This document shows, one piece after another, positions 1 to 6,559 of a stretch of 7,708 nucleotides of DNA (the first letter of the stretch is position 1; the number at the start of each line of letters is the position of its first letter). This DNA comes from Acidimicrobiia bacterium (GTDB lineage Bacteria > Actinomycetota > Acidimicrobiia > Spongiisociales > SHLN01): NCBI GenBank assembly GCA_013043085.1, contig JABDOU010000041.1, forward strand, positions 1-7,708, given 5' to 3'. Both the position numbers and the translations under genes were made by a program. The notes beneath the pieces are model-generated. The model made no database searches. It was not told the origin of the DNA and saw only the letters and a list, made by a program, of their open reading frames with translations.

Positions 1-264
1 GGCGTCGGTGACGGTGGCCGATACCACGGCGCCGGCGGTGTCGAATGCCGTGACCGTCAACCCGGGTTGACCTGGCTCGGTTGCACCAGCCACCCCGTCA
101 GCGTTGTAATCGCGAAACACCGCGCCCGCAATCTCAGCTGCTCCACACCCGACATCTGCGGCTTGAGCGGCGGGGGTTGGCAGCAGCAGCGCAGCAGTGG
201 CGAGACAGAATGCGGCTACCAGGGCAATCGAGATCCTGGTCACAGGTTGGCCAGAAGTAGTCAA
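1..264 (-). CDS. Secreted SdrD_B-like repeat protein, N-terminal part (runs off left edge)
   Basis: This is an open frame of 88 codons with no stop before the window edge, so only the N-terminus is visible. The TTG at 264 is preferred because AGAGGAG lies 7 nt upstream of it; the in-frame GTG at 243 has no such site. Residues 1-35 form a signal peptide: a short N-region with Arg10, a hydrophobic stretch at about 11-28, then a probable cleavage site after AQA (33-35). From about residue 46 the sequence matches the start of an SdrD_B-type immunoglobulin-like repeat. It shows V-F-R-D-Y-N-A-D-G (49-57), then E63-P-G and P67-G-L-T-V, then T86-D-A, the usual pattern of a calcium-binding Asp/Asn loop followed by beta strands. 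Proteins with such repeats are exported and often anchored at the surface. The anchor and the number of repeats cannot be seen. Secretion is well supported; the precise role is unknown. Confidence 0.8.
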   Translation of the reverse strand, partial: MTTSGQPVTRISIALVAAFCLATAALLLPTPAAQAADVGCGAAEIAGAVFRDYNADGVAGATEPGQPGLTVTAFDTAGAVVSATVTDA

Positions 265-271
265 GGGGGGT

Positions 272-278
272 CTCCTCT
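272..278 (-). promoter_or_regulatory. Ribosome binding site deciding the TTG start of the left-edge secreted protein
   Basis: Read on the minus strand this is AGAGGAG, a strong Shine-Dalgarno match, 7 nt before the TTG at 264. The alternative GTG at 243 has only CCAACCT upstream, so this site argues for the longer N-terminus. Confidence 0.65.
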
Positions 279-306
279 GCGGTTGCCTGGGCAAGCCGCG
301 GGCGAT

Positions 307-320
307 GATACCTAGGTATC
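307..320. promoter_or_regulatory. Perfect 14-nt palindrome, candidate operator in the divergent spacer
   Basis: GATACCTAGGTATC reads identically on both strands. It lies 43 nt upstream of the TTG start of the left-edge gene and about 140 nt upstream of purF, inside the 198-nt spacer between the two divergent genes. The symmetry and position fit a dimeric regulator site. It could also carry weak -10-like sequence on either strand (GATACC, with TTGCCT at 283-288 18 nt upstream on the plus strand). No regulator can be named from the sequence. The loop-less symmetry and missing T-run make a terminator unlikely. Confidence 0.35.
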
Positions 321-351
321 GACCTCCTCGCCGGGTCGGTTTAAGCGTTTG

Positions 352-365
352 CGCGACGTCTCGCG
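352..365. repeat. Short inverted repeat in the purF upstream region
   Basis: The arms CGCGA and TCGCG are perfectly complementary and flank CGTC, which would make a 5-bp stem with a 4-nt loop in a transcript running into purF. It lies about 100 nt before the purF start. Short GC-rich inverted repeats arise often by chance in DNA of this composition, so the functional case is weak. I recognise no riboswitch in the 265-462 spacer. Confidence 0.2.
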
Positions 366-450
366 GGATACATGCCACACAGATCGCGAAAAGCGGGTTT
401 GGTGGAGCGGGCTAGCCATGATGGCCACCTCCTACACTCCGGCCGTGATT

Positions 451-458
451 GGCGGAGG
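451..458 (+). promoter_or_regulatory. purF ribosome binding site
   Basis: GGCGGAGG ends 4 nt before the ATG at 463. It selects this ATG over the TTG at 349, which opens the same frame 38 codons earlier but has no such site, and over the internal ATG at 490. Confidence 0.6.
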
Positions 459-462
459 TTCC

Positions 463-1881
463 ATGTCTGACATCAACGGCCTGGACCACATGGGTCGACC
501 ATCAGATGCCGTGTTCGGCGAAGAGATCGGTGAGTCGTGCGGTGTGTTCGGCGTTTTCGGGCCTGATCTCGACGTCGCCCGCCTCACGTATTTCGGTCTT
601 TTCGCCCTGCAACATCGCGGCCAGGAAAGCGCCGGCATTGCCGTTTCGGACGGCGCGGGCGTCACCGTATACAAAGACCTGGGGCTTGTGGCTCAGGTAT
701 TTGATGAACAACGCCTTGCAGGGCTCGACGGCCACCTCGCCATCGGGCACAATCGCTACTCGACCACAGGTTCGGGAAGTTGGGAAAACGCACAGCCGAG
801 CTATCGGGCCATCGGTGATCGGACTATTGCACTTTCTCACAACGGCAATCTTTCGAACACGTCCGCTCTGGCCGAACAGCTTGGTGTGCTCCAAGAAACC
901 CTGTCCGACTCCGAGCTGATGACAGAAGCGATTGGACGAGAATTGGATGGGACCGACTGGGAGCGAGCGCTGGCACGGGTTCTCCCGACGTTCGAAGGCG
1001 CATTTTCATTGACGATCATGGACAACGATCACTTGATCGGCGTTCGCGATCCGCTCGGCTTCCGCCCCCTCGTGCTCGGGAGAGTAGACGGCGGGATGGT
1101 GCTTTCATCGGAAACGTGCGGATTGGACATCATCGGCGCTGATTTCATTCGCGAGATTGCACCGGGTGAGGTGATCATCATCGACGAGGATGGTGTCCGG
1201 AGCATTCACCCGTTCACGAACGTGAAGCAGCGCACGTGTGTCTTCGAGTTCGTCTACTTCTCCCGCCCGGATAGCACGATGTCTGGTCAGAGCATTCATG
1301 CAGCCCGGCGACGGATGGGGGAACGGCTTGCAGTCGAACATCCGGCCGATGTCGACGTGGTGGTCCCGGTGCCCGAAAGCGGCATACCGGCGGCTCAGGG
1401 ATTTGCCGCCGCCGCACGTGTCCCTTACGTCGATGGTTTGGTGAAGAATCGATACATCGGGCGGACGTTCATCAGTCCTACCCAACAAATGCGCGACCAG
1501 GGTGTTCGCATGAAGCTCAACCCGATCACCCAGGAGCTCGAGGGAAAACGTGTCGTGCTGGTTGACGATTCGATTGTGCGCGGTAGCACGACCCGCCAGT
1601 TGATATCTATGGTCAAGAAGGCCGGCGCCAACGAGGTTCACCTGCGGATTTCTTCACCGCCGTACCAATGGCCTTGCTTTTACGGCATGGACACGGGACG
1701 CCGGGAAGAGCTGATTGCGTCGCGGATGACGGTTGATGAGATAGCAGATTTCCTGGAGGTCGATTCGCTTGGTTATCTATCGCTCGACGGACTCCTGGCG
1801 GCGACTGCTATCGATCCCAACCGGTTCTGCACGGCGTGTCTGTCGGGCGATTACCCGACGGCGATTTCCGTGAGCCGATGA
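463..1881 (+). CDS. purF: Amidophosphoribosyltransferase (PurF), propeptide/Fe-S type
   Basis: PurF catalyses the first committed step of de novo purine synthesis in the cytosol, making 5-phosphoribosylamine from PRPP and glutamine. The 472-residue length is normal. The N-terminal Ntn-type glutaminase begins at Cys26 (SCGVFGVFG), so a 25-residue propeptide must be removed to free the nucleophile. Also visible are HRGQESAGIA (51-60), HNRYSTTG (96-103) and SHNGNL (125-130). The phosphoribosyltransferase half has the PRPP loop VVLVDDSIVRGSTT (364-377). Cys259, Cys405 and the pair Cys456/Cys459 (CTAC) match the four 4Fe-4S ligands of Bacillus subtilis PurF in order and spacing, which places this protein in the cluster-containing class. 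The ATG at 463 has GGCGGAGG 4 nt upstream. The stop overlaps the purM start in ATGA, indicating one operon with translational coupling. Identification is secure; the exact start is slightly less so. Confidence 0.97.
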   Translation: MSDINGLDHMGRPSDAVFGEEIGESCGVFGVFGPDLDVARLTYFGLFALQHRGQESAGIAVSDGAGVTVYKDLGLVAQVFDEQRLAGLDGHLAIGHNRYSTTGSGSWENAQPSYRAIGDRTIALSHNGNLSNTSALAEQLGVLQETLSDSELMTEAIGRELDGTDWERALARVLPTFEGAFSLTIMDNDHLIGVRDPLGFRPLVLGRVDGGMVLSSETCGLDIIGADFIREIAPGEVIIIDEDGVRSIHPFTNVKQRTCVFEFVYFSRPDSTMSGQSIHAARRRMGERLAVEHPADVDVVVPVPESGIPAAQGFAAAARVPYVDGLVKNRYIGRTFISPTQQMRDQGVRMKLNPITQELEGKRVVLVDDSIVRGSTTRQLISMVKKAGANEVHLRISSPPYQWPCFYGMDTGRREELIASRMTVDEIADFLEVDSLGYLSLDGLLAATAIDPNRFCTACLSGDYPTAISVSR

Positions 1882-2888
1882 CGGCCTATCGAGAAGCCGG
1901 GGTCGATATCGAGGCAGGTGAGGCACTTGTGGATCGGATCAAATCGGCTGTGAAATCGACGTGGAGCAGTGGTGTGCAGGGTGACTTCGGCGGCTTTGCA
2001 GGCGGGATTTCGCTCCCGGACGGGTTCGATGACCCGGTTGTGGTCATGAGTACGGACGGATGTGGAACCAAAGCCGACGTTGCCCGCCAGGCGGGGATCT
2101 TCAGTGGCCTCGGCCAGGATCTGGTCGCTTCGTGCATCGACGATCTCGCCGCCATCGGCGCCCGTCCGATCGCTCTGACCGACTATCTCACAGTCGGACG
2201 CCTGGATGTCGAATGGGCATCCGGGATCATCAGCTCCATCGCCGATGCCTGTCGGGCGAGTGGTGTAGCACTTCTCGGCGGCGAGACTGCCGAGCACCCG
2301 GGCGTCATGAAACCCGGAGAGTTCGACCTCGCAGGCACCGCCATTGGCGTGATGGAACGCGGTAGTGCCGTGGATGGATCAGCCATAAAGGTCGGCGACA
2401 TAGTGGTCGGCCTCTCGTCGCCAAATGTGCGTGCCAATGGGTTCTCGTTGATCCGGTCTTCGGTTATTCCAAAGATCGGGATTCACACGGTCATTGAAGG
2501 TGGATCGCTCGGTGAAGTCCTCCTCGAACCATCCGTGATCTATACGCCGATCGCGCTCGGACTACTGGCACGTGGCGGGGTACACGGTCTTGCCCACATC
2601 ACGGGTGGCGGGCTGCCCGGCAACGTCAAGAGAATCCTCCGGAGCGATATCGACGCTCACATCGATGCGGGGAGTTGGATTCGCCCACCGATATTTTCGT
2701 TCATCGAATCGGTAGGAGACATCTCTGTAGTCGACATGTTTGCAACGTTCAACATGGGTATCGGATTTGTGGCCGTGATGGATCCTGCGATGGCGGGCGA
2801 CGCCGTCTCAGTTGCGTCCGACCTGGGCGTAACCGCTCAAGAGATCGGTGTCATCGCCCAAGGCACGGGGGCGGTATCTATCAGGTGA
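1878..2888 (+). CDS. purM: Phosphoribosylformylglycinamidine cyclo-ligase (PurM, AIR synthetase)
   Basis: PurM closes the imidazole ring, converting FGAM and ATP to aminoimidazole ribonucleotide, the fifth step of purine synthesis. The protein is 336 residues, typical of the family. It opens with YREAGVDIEAG (4-14), close to the usual PurM N-terminus. Further signatures are STDGCGTK (58-65), the segment from GLGQDL (77-82) to VGRLD (106-110), GGETAEHPG (134-142), LAGTAIG (151-157), RANGFSLIR (185-193), HITGGGLPGN (240-249), SWIRPPIF (266-273) and FNMGIGFV (291-298). The chosen ATG lies in ATGA over the purF stop. The frame extends 14 codons upstream to a GTG at 1836, but those codons lie inside purF and precede the conserved N-terminus. 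There is no clear Shine-Dalgarno site, so translation probably depends on ribosomes finishing purF. The 3' end overlaps the convergent lnt gene by 8 nt. A small departure is SCIDDL at 85-90, where many homologues have MCVNDL. Confidence 0.96.
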   Translation: MTAYREAGVDIEAGEALVDRIKSAVKSTWSSGVQGDFGGFAGGISLPDGFDDPVVVMSTDGCGTKADVARQAGIFSGLGQDLVASCIDDLAAIGARPIALTDYLTVGRLDVEWASGIISSIADACRASGVALLGGETAEHPGVMKPGEFDLAGTAIGVMERGSAVDGSAIKVGDIVVGLSSPNVRANGFSLIRSSVIPKIGIHTVIEGGSLGEVLLEPSVIYTPIALGLLARGGVHGLAHITGGGLPGNVKRILRSDIDAHIDAGSWIRPPIFSFIESVGDISVVDMFATFNMGIGFVAVMDPAMAGDAVSVASDLGVTAQEIGVIAQGTGAVSIR

Positions 2889-4386
2889 GTGCCTCGATTG
2901 GTTCGACATCTTCAGACGTCGGCGGTTCGGATCTCAGTCTGAACTGGACGAGCACGGCAACCAACGCCGTTATGACAGACAGGTAGGCAAGCCACTCCCC
3001 GTAGCGGGTGTACATCGTCGGCTCACGAACCCGCGGGGAGATGGTGCCAAGCAGTTGACCCTGACTCATGATGGCCGTCTCATCGAATCTGTTGCCATTG
3101 GCATCGAAGAGCGCCGAAGGGCCGGTGAGTGCGGCGTGAATCACCGGCATGCCGTTTTCCGCAGCCCGCATCCTCGTCATACGTAGAAATTGTTCCGCCG
3201 CGGACGTTTCGAGATAGGTCGATTCGTTGGTTGCGATCACCAGGAACTGCGCACCCGCCTGGACCTCCTGGCGCGGCTCTTTGGCAAAACCGCCTTCGAA
3301 CGAAATCACACTTCCCATGGTGACATCGTCGACTTCGAAGACCACGGGACCGTCGCCCGGAACCATGTCGCGGGGCACGCGAGCGATATCGGGTATGAAG
3401 TCGAAGAAGTCCCGTGCAGGCACGGACTCACCGAAGGGGACGGGGTGCCTTTTGACATACTCACCGATGATCTCGCCGTCGGGATTGAAGACGACATTGG
3501 CATTGATCCATTCGGTGTCTGAGACGCCGCGCGAGGTTCCCACCAGAATGTATGCACCGAGCCGCCTCGCCTCCTGGGCGATTTGTTCACTCCGTTCCGG
3601 ATTTGTGACCGGATCACCCTGGTATTGCGCGGAGCTCTCTGGCCATACGACGAGATCGAAGCGGTCGGCTTCGAGTTCGCTCGTGCTGGCCAGATGTTGT
3701 TCAAACGTCAGGACGTTCTCGTTGGCACAGTGTGCGCCTGGGCATGGCGTGCTGCCTTGAATGACCGCCACCTGCAATTTGGTCCTGTCTGCGGTTTCCA
3801 TGGACATCCCACCCGCCAGGGCAACGAACAGTGCGAGGGCGCCCGCTCCGGCAAGTGGCTGCCACGGTTGTTTTCTGTCGGCCACGACAATCGCCAGGCC
3901 TGCTGCCAGCGCCACCGTGATCACCGTCAACCCGGAGGTTCCAACGTACTTGGCGGCATACCGAAACCAGGGAATGTCTGCGATTGCGTATCCCATGTCA
4001 CCCCACCGGAACCCCCCGAGCGGAAACCGAGCTCGCAGCAACTCCATCGCCGACCACAAACCGGTCGCGGTCAGCGCCCAGGGCACCGGTTCCCACGATC
4101 TTGCCGACCACAGCGCTGTGGCAAAGACCGCGGTGAAAAGGGCCATGACGACTGCCAACCCGACGACAACGTAGAAGCCGATGAGTGTCAACCAGAACGT
4201 CAACGATCCGTAGAAAAGCAGACCGAACGAGAAGCCCAGAAAGGCAGCTCCGCGCCGGGTGTGAACCCGCCGAATGGCAGCAAGCAGGGGTGCTAGAGCC
4301 AGCGGTGCCAGCCATCCCCAACCGAGTGGAGGAAACGCGGCCCAAGCAAGAAGGGCGCTGAGCAATACGAGAAACTCCAGTAGCAC
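2881..4386 (-). CDS. lnt: Apolipoprotein N-acyltransferase homologue (Lnt) with Ser in place of catalytic Cys
   Basis: Lnt adds the third acyl chain to the N-terminal cysteine of lipoproteins on the outer face of the cytoplasmic membrane. The 501-residue protein has the family layout: N-terminal hydrophobic segments to about residue 194, a nitrilase-fold domain at about 203-455, and a final membrane helix at about 467-482. Glu250 (VVWPES), Lys312 and Glu320 (VKRHPVPFGE) match E. coli E267, K335 and E343. The position of the E. coli nucleophile C387 is Ser362 (VISFEGG; the codon is TCG), followed by Glu364 matching E389. The loop usually reading NDAWFG is NESTYL (387-392). The GTG start is the first possible one, since an in-frame TAG lies 3 codons upstream. 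There is no Shine-Dalgarno site, but TAGCTT ends 6 nt before it, suggesting a leaderless mRNA. Membership of the Lnt family is firm; acyltransferase activity is uncertain because of Ser362. Confidence 0.88.
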   Translation of the reverse strand: MLLEFLVLLSALLAWAAFPPLGWGWLAPLALAPLLAAIRRVHTRRGAAFLGFSFGLLFYGSLTFWLTLIGFYVVVGLAVVMALFTAVFATALWSARSWEPVPWALTATGLWSAMELLRARFPLGGFRWGDMGYAIADIPWFRYAAKYVGTSGLTVITVALAAGLAIVVADRKQPWQPLAGAGALALFVALAGGMSMETADRTKLQVAVIQGSTPCPGAHCANENVLTFEQHLASTSELEADRFDLVVWPESSAQYQGDPVTNPERSEQIAQEARRLGAYILVGTSRGVSDTEWINANVVFNPDGEIIGEYVKRHPVPFGESVPARDFFDFIPDIARVPRDMVPGDGPVVFEVDDVTMGSVISFEGGFAKEPRQEVQAGAQFLVIATNESTYLETSAAEQFLRMTRMRAAENGMPVIHAALTGPSALFDANGNRFDETAIMSQGQLLGTISPRVREPTMYTRYGEWLAYLSVITALVAVLVQFRLRSEPPTSEDVEPIEALT

Positions 4387-4392
4387 CCCATC

Positions 4393-4398
4393 AAGCTA
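4393..4398 (-). promoter_or_regulatory. Candidate leaderless promoter -10 box for lnt
   Basis: On the minus strand TAGCTT fits the actinobacterial TANNNT -10 pattern. Its last T is 6 nt before the GTG at 4386, so transcription would begin at or next to the start codon. No convincing -35 hexamer is visible. No Shine-Dalgarno site precedes the GTG, which agrees with leaderless initiation. Confidence 0.5.
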
Positions 4399-4406
4399 GC
4401 CCACCC

Positions 4407-4412
4407 TAGATT
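4407..4412 (+). promoter_or_regulatory. Candidate leaderless promoter -10 box for the inositol-phosphatase gene
   Basis: TAGATT fits TANNNT, and its final T is 7 nt before the ATG at 4420, the classic spacing for a transcript starting on the A of AUG. No Shine-Dalgarno site is present between box and ATG (CGACCCC). No good -35 is seen; its expected position falls on the lnt start codon. Confidence 0.6.
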
Positions 4413-4419
4413 CGACCCC

Positions 4420-5211
4420 ATGCAAGATCTGGAGGTCGGACGCAAGGCAGCGCAGGCGGGAGCGGCCGTCGTGCGGGAGTGGTTCGGAACCGTCAAACAG
4501 GCTGGTTGGAAGACCTCGGATGTTGACCCGGTGACCGCAGCAGACCTCGCCTCACAATCGGCGGTGATTGCGGTCATCGAACAGGCGAGGCCCGGTGATG
4601 CGATATTGGCCGAGGAGGACGACACCGGTGAGCTCGTCGACGGCCGAATGTGGGTGATCGATCCGCTTGATGGGACGGTGAATTTTTTTCACGGCGTGCC
4701 ACATGTCGGCGTGTCCGTCGCCCTCGTAGAAGATGGCGTACCAATCGTCGGGGTCGTCGTCGATGTGTTCGCCGACAAGGAATACCGGGCTTCGGCAGGC
4801 GCCGGTGCCTTCTGTGATGGAGCTGCGATCCAGGTGAGCGCGCCGGAATCCCTCGGCCGTTCGCTGGTGGCAACGGGTTATCCCTACGACAGACGCCAGC
4901 GTCCCAGGGTCTACACGGACATCAATGCGGCCGTGATAGCCGAGGTGCAAGGAATCAGACGATTCGGAGCTGCAACCCTCGATCTCGCATGGACTGCGGC
5001 AGGAATGCTCGACGGATATTGGGAGCTGGCTCTCGCTCCGTGGGATGTGGCGGCGGGAATGGTTCTGGTCGAGGAAGGCGGCGGCCTGATCACCAATCAC
5101 GAGGGTCGCCGCAGCCGCCTTGATGACGCGCTATTCGTAGCTGCTCCAGAAGCCATTCACCGGCAATTTCTGGAGGTTCTTGCGGCCGCCATCCCGAAGG
5201 AGCTTCTCTGA
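4420..5211 (+). CDS. Inositol monophosphatase family protein (SuhB/ImpA-like)
   Basis: This is a Mg-dependent sugar or inositol phosphate phosphatase of 263 residues, the usual family length, with no signal peptide. The metal-binding motifs are complete: Glu65 in AEEDD, the signature WVIDPLDGTVNFFHG (78-92) with Asp81 and Asp84 as metal ligands, and the C-terminal WDVAAGMVLVEEGGG (208-222) with Asp209. Family members hydrolyse myo-inositol-1-phosphate, histidinol phosphate, fructose-1,6-bisphosphate or PAP, and the motifs alone do not choose among these. In actinobacteria inositol phosphatases feed phosphatidylinositol and mycothiol synthesis, so that is one possible role (inference). The neighbours give no substrate clue. 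The ATG follows a TANNNT box by 7 nt with no ribosome binding site, so the mRNA is probably leaderless. A run of seven T (4683-4689) within the signature-motif codons is unusual for this GC-rich gene. Confidence 0.9.
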   Translation: MQDLEVGRKAAQAGAAVVREWFGTVKQAGWKTSDVDPVTAADLASQSAVIAVIEQARPGDAILAEEDDTGELVDGRMWVIDPLDGTVNFFHGVPHVGVSVALVEDGVPIVGVVVDVFADKEYRASAGAGAFCDGAAIQVSAPESLGRSLVATGYPYDRRQRPRVYTDINAAVIAEVQGIRRFGAATLDLAWTAAGMLDGYWELALAPWDVAAGMVLVEEGGGLITNHEGRRSRLDDALFVAAPEAIHRQFLEVLAAAIPKELL

Positions 5212-5215
5212 GGGC

Positions 5216-5230
5216 GGCGGCTTATCCGCC
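5216..5230. terminator. Possible bidirectional hairpin between convergent stop codons
   Basis: GGCGG, CTTAT, CCGCC form a 5-bp perfect stem with a 5-nt loop, located where the phosphatase gene (stop at 5211) and the tadG-like gene (stop TAA at 5222-5224) converge. Another CCGCC/GGCGG pairing is possible just to the right (5226-5236). There is no T-tract on either side, so if it terminates transcription it is not a canonical intrinsic terminator. The loop includes the tadG stop. Confidence 0.3.
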
Positions 5231-6559
5231 AGGCGGCAGGAACACGAGTTTCGAGCCGGATTCGAAGCTGGATGCGGCAGCGAGAAACACGTCCTGGAGA
5301 TCGGCATTTCCAGGTTCGCAGAAAAAGTGATCGTCGTCGGTGTTCTCGGTCCCGGCGAGACAGTTGTCAATCGTCGGACCGGTCGCCATTGCCGCCAGCA
5401 TCTGGGACACCGGCGTCCCGTCGTTGCAGTTGGAACCGCCGATACCGAAGCCGATTGTGAAGATCTCGACGCCCTGGTCCTTGGCAATGGTCGCCATATT
5501 TCGCGCATACTGACAAGGGTTGCCACCGGGCTGGGTGGCTTCGCCATCACTCATGAGGATGATGCCCTTCTTCACACCGGGTCGGCCGTTTGAGATCAGT
5601 TCAGTAAGGGCGTCCGGTTTGTTGTATGTCACGTCGTTGATGGGGCTTCCCAGATTGGTCCCTGTTTGCTTGTTGAGGCATTGAATCGTGTTGACGAGAT
5701 TGCTGGACGAATCGAGATCCGGCGCCCCGTCTGAGTCGAAATCGAAATCCGGGTTGTTCTTGTAGTCGTTGCTCAGGCCGACCAGTAACCAGTCGCCGCT
5801 GCCGTTTGATCTTCCGTTGCAGGTGTTGTTGGGATCACCCGAACCGAGGGCGGCCAGGCCAACATTGTGAACGCTGGGATTGAAATAGTTGAGAACACCA
5901 AGCGACGCGTTCTTGGCATTGTCGAGATCCGCATCGGACATGCTCGTTGTACGGTCGATGATCAGGATCAGATCGACCGGACCGCTCAGGGCCCCACCGC
6001 ACGCCCCACGACACGCCGCGGTCCGAACGCTTGTGGTTCCGTCATTGACGCCGATGACAGGAGCAAAGTGGAACTGCGTTGACTTCTCGGCATCCACCAC
6101 CAGCGTGTTGCATCTGTCGACGACCGGGTTGCACTGCGAAACACAGGTGCCACCGGCGCAGACGAACGGGGGCGCAGCGATCATCGGCCCCACCGTTGCT
6201 CGGGAATCGCAAGAAGTGGGAACGTCGCCAGGGTCGGGTTGACCGTCTCCGTTCCTGTCGCCTACGAGGCATCGAAAGGTGATGCCAAGTGAGCCGACGA
6301 TCGAAGGGTCGTTGTCGTTGGCGTACTGGGTTGCAAGCGCGGCCGCCAGCACTCCATTGTCCGGAAGCTGGCTGGCTCCGGCGAGGGCAGCGGCGTCTGC
6401 GGTGTTCCACAGGTGCTGCCGGTCCTTCGATTTCAGCGAAATGTCGATTGCCAGGGCCGCAGCGGCAAACACCAGGAGAACCAGGAAGGCAGCCAGAATC
6501 ATGATCGCGCCGTCGTCGCGTGAGCCCAGGTTTCCTCGATTCTGAACACGGACTTTCAC
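5222..6559 (-). CDS. TadG-like pilus-assembly protein with von Willebrand factor A domain
   Basis: The 445-residue protein is probably membrane-anchored with an exported body. Residues 14-66 match the TadG-type N-terminus: RDDGAIM, one hydrophobic helix at about 19-38, then a charged turn and NTADAAALAGASQL (52-65). A VWA domain spans about 195-435. Its metal site reads DRTTS (202-206), a D-x-T-x-S form of MIDAS, with a likely Thr near TGTNLG (299-304) and Asp338 in MSDGE. Two calcium-loop-like segments occur: DRNGDGQPDPGD (101-112), fitting EF-hand spacing, and DFDSDGAPDLD (273-283). Fourteen cysteines all lie after the membrane helix, which suggests disulfides outside the cell. The start is a GTG overlapping the TadE stop as GTGA, so the two genes are translationally coupled. 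TadG proteins take part in Flp/Tad pilus biogenesis or surface display; the adhesive or structural role here is inferred. Confidence 0.85.
   Translation of the reverse strand: MKVRVQNRGNLGSRDDGAIMILAAFLVLLVFAAAALAIDISLKSKDRQHLWNTADAAALAGASQLPDNGVLAAALATQYANDNDPSIVGSLGITFRCLVGDRNGDGQPDPGDVPTSCDSRATVGPMIAAPPFVCAGGTCVSQCNPVVDRCNTLVVDAEKSTQFHFAPVIGVNDGTTSVRTAACRGACGGALSGPVDLILIIDRTTSMSDADLDNAKNASLGVLNYFNPSVHNVGLAALGSGDPNNTCNGRSNGSGDWLLVGLSNDYKNNPDFDFDSDGAPDLDSSSNLVNTIQCLNKQTGTNLGSPINDVTYNKPDALTELISNGRPGVKKGIILMSDGEATQPGGNPCQYARNMATIAKDQGVEIFTIGFGIGGSNCNDGTPVSQMLAAMATGPTIDNCLAGTENTDDDHFFCEPGNADLQDVFLAAASSFESGSKLVFLPPGG

Larger units (their letters stand above)
4385..4426 (+). repeat. Direct repeat ACCCCAT-(g)-CAAG flanking the divergent start codons
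   Basis: ACCCCATCAAG (4385-4395) recurs as ACCCCATGCAAG (4415-4426), with copies 30 nt apart, close to three helical turns. The left copy overlaps the lnt GTG and the right copy overlaps the ATG of the phosphatase gene. The pair brackets both -10 boxes, so it could be a two-site operator, but part of the match is constrained by the start codons and early coding sequence. Confidence 0.3.

Noticed and set aside
398..430. Possible attenuator hairpin before purF (GGTGG...CCACC with inner GCCA/TGGC)
   Set aside because: The two stems compete for the same bases, leave a large one-sided bulge, and are not followed by a T-run.
349..462. 38-codon N-terminal extension of purF starting at TTG 349
   Set aside because: There is no ribosome binding site, the composition is unlike PurF, and the ATG at 463 has GGCGGAGG just upstream.
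1105..1641. 178-codon minus-strand open frame inside purF
   Set aside because: It is antisense to strongly conserved PurF motifs and has no family signature of its own.
3583..4296. 237-codon plus-strand open frame opposite lnt
   Set aside because: It is antisense to a well-supported lnt, is rich in Arg/Pro/His as expected of a GC-rich shadow frame, and shows no recognisable domain.
4683..4689. Run of seven T in the phosphatase gene as a programmed frameshift or phase-variation tract
   Set aside because: It encodes the conserved N-F-F part of the signature motif in the correct frame; no alternative frame product or contingency-locus context is visible.
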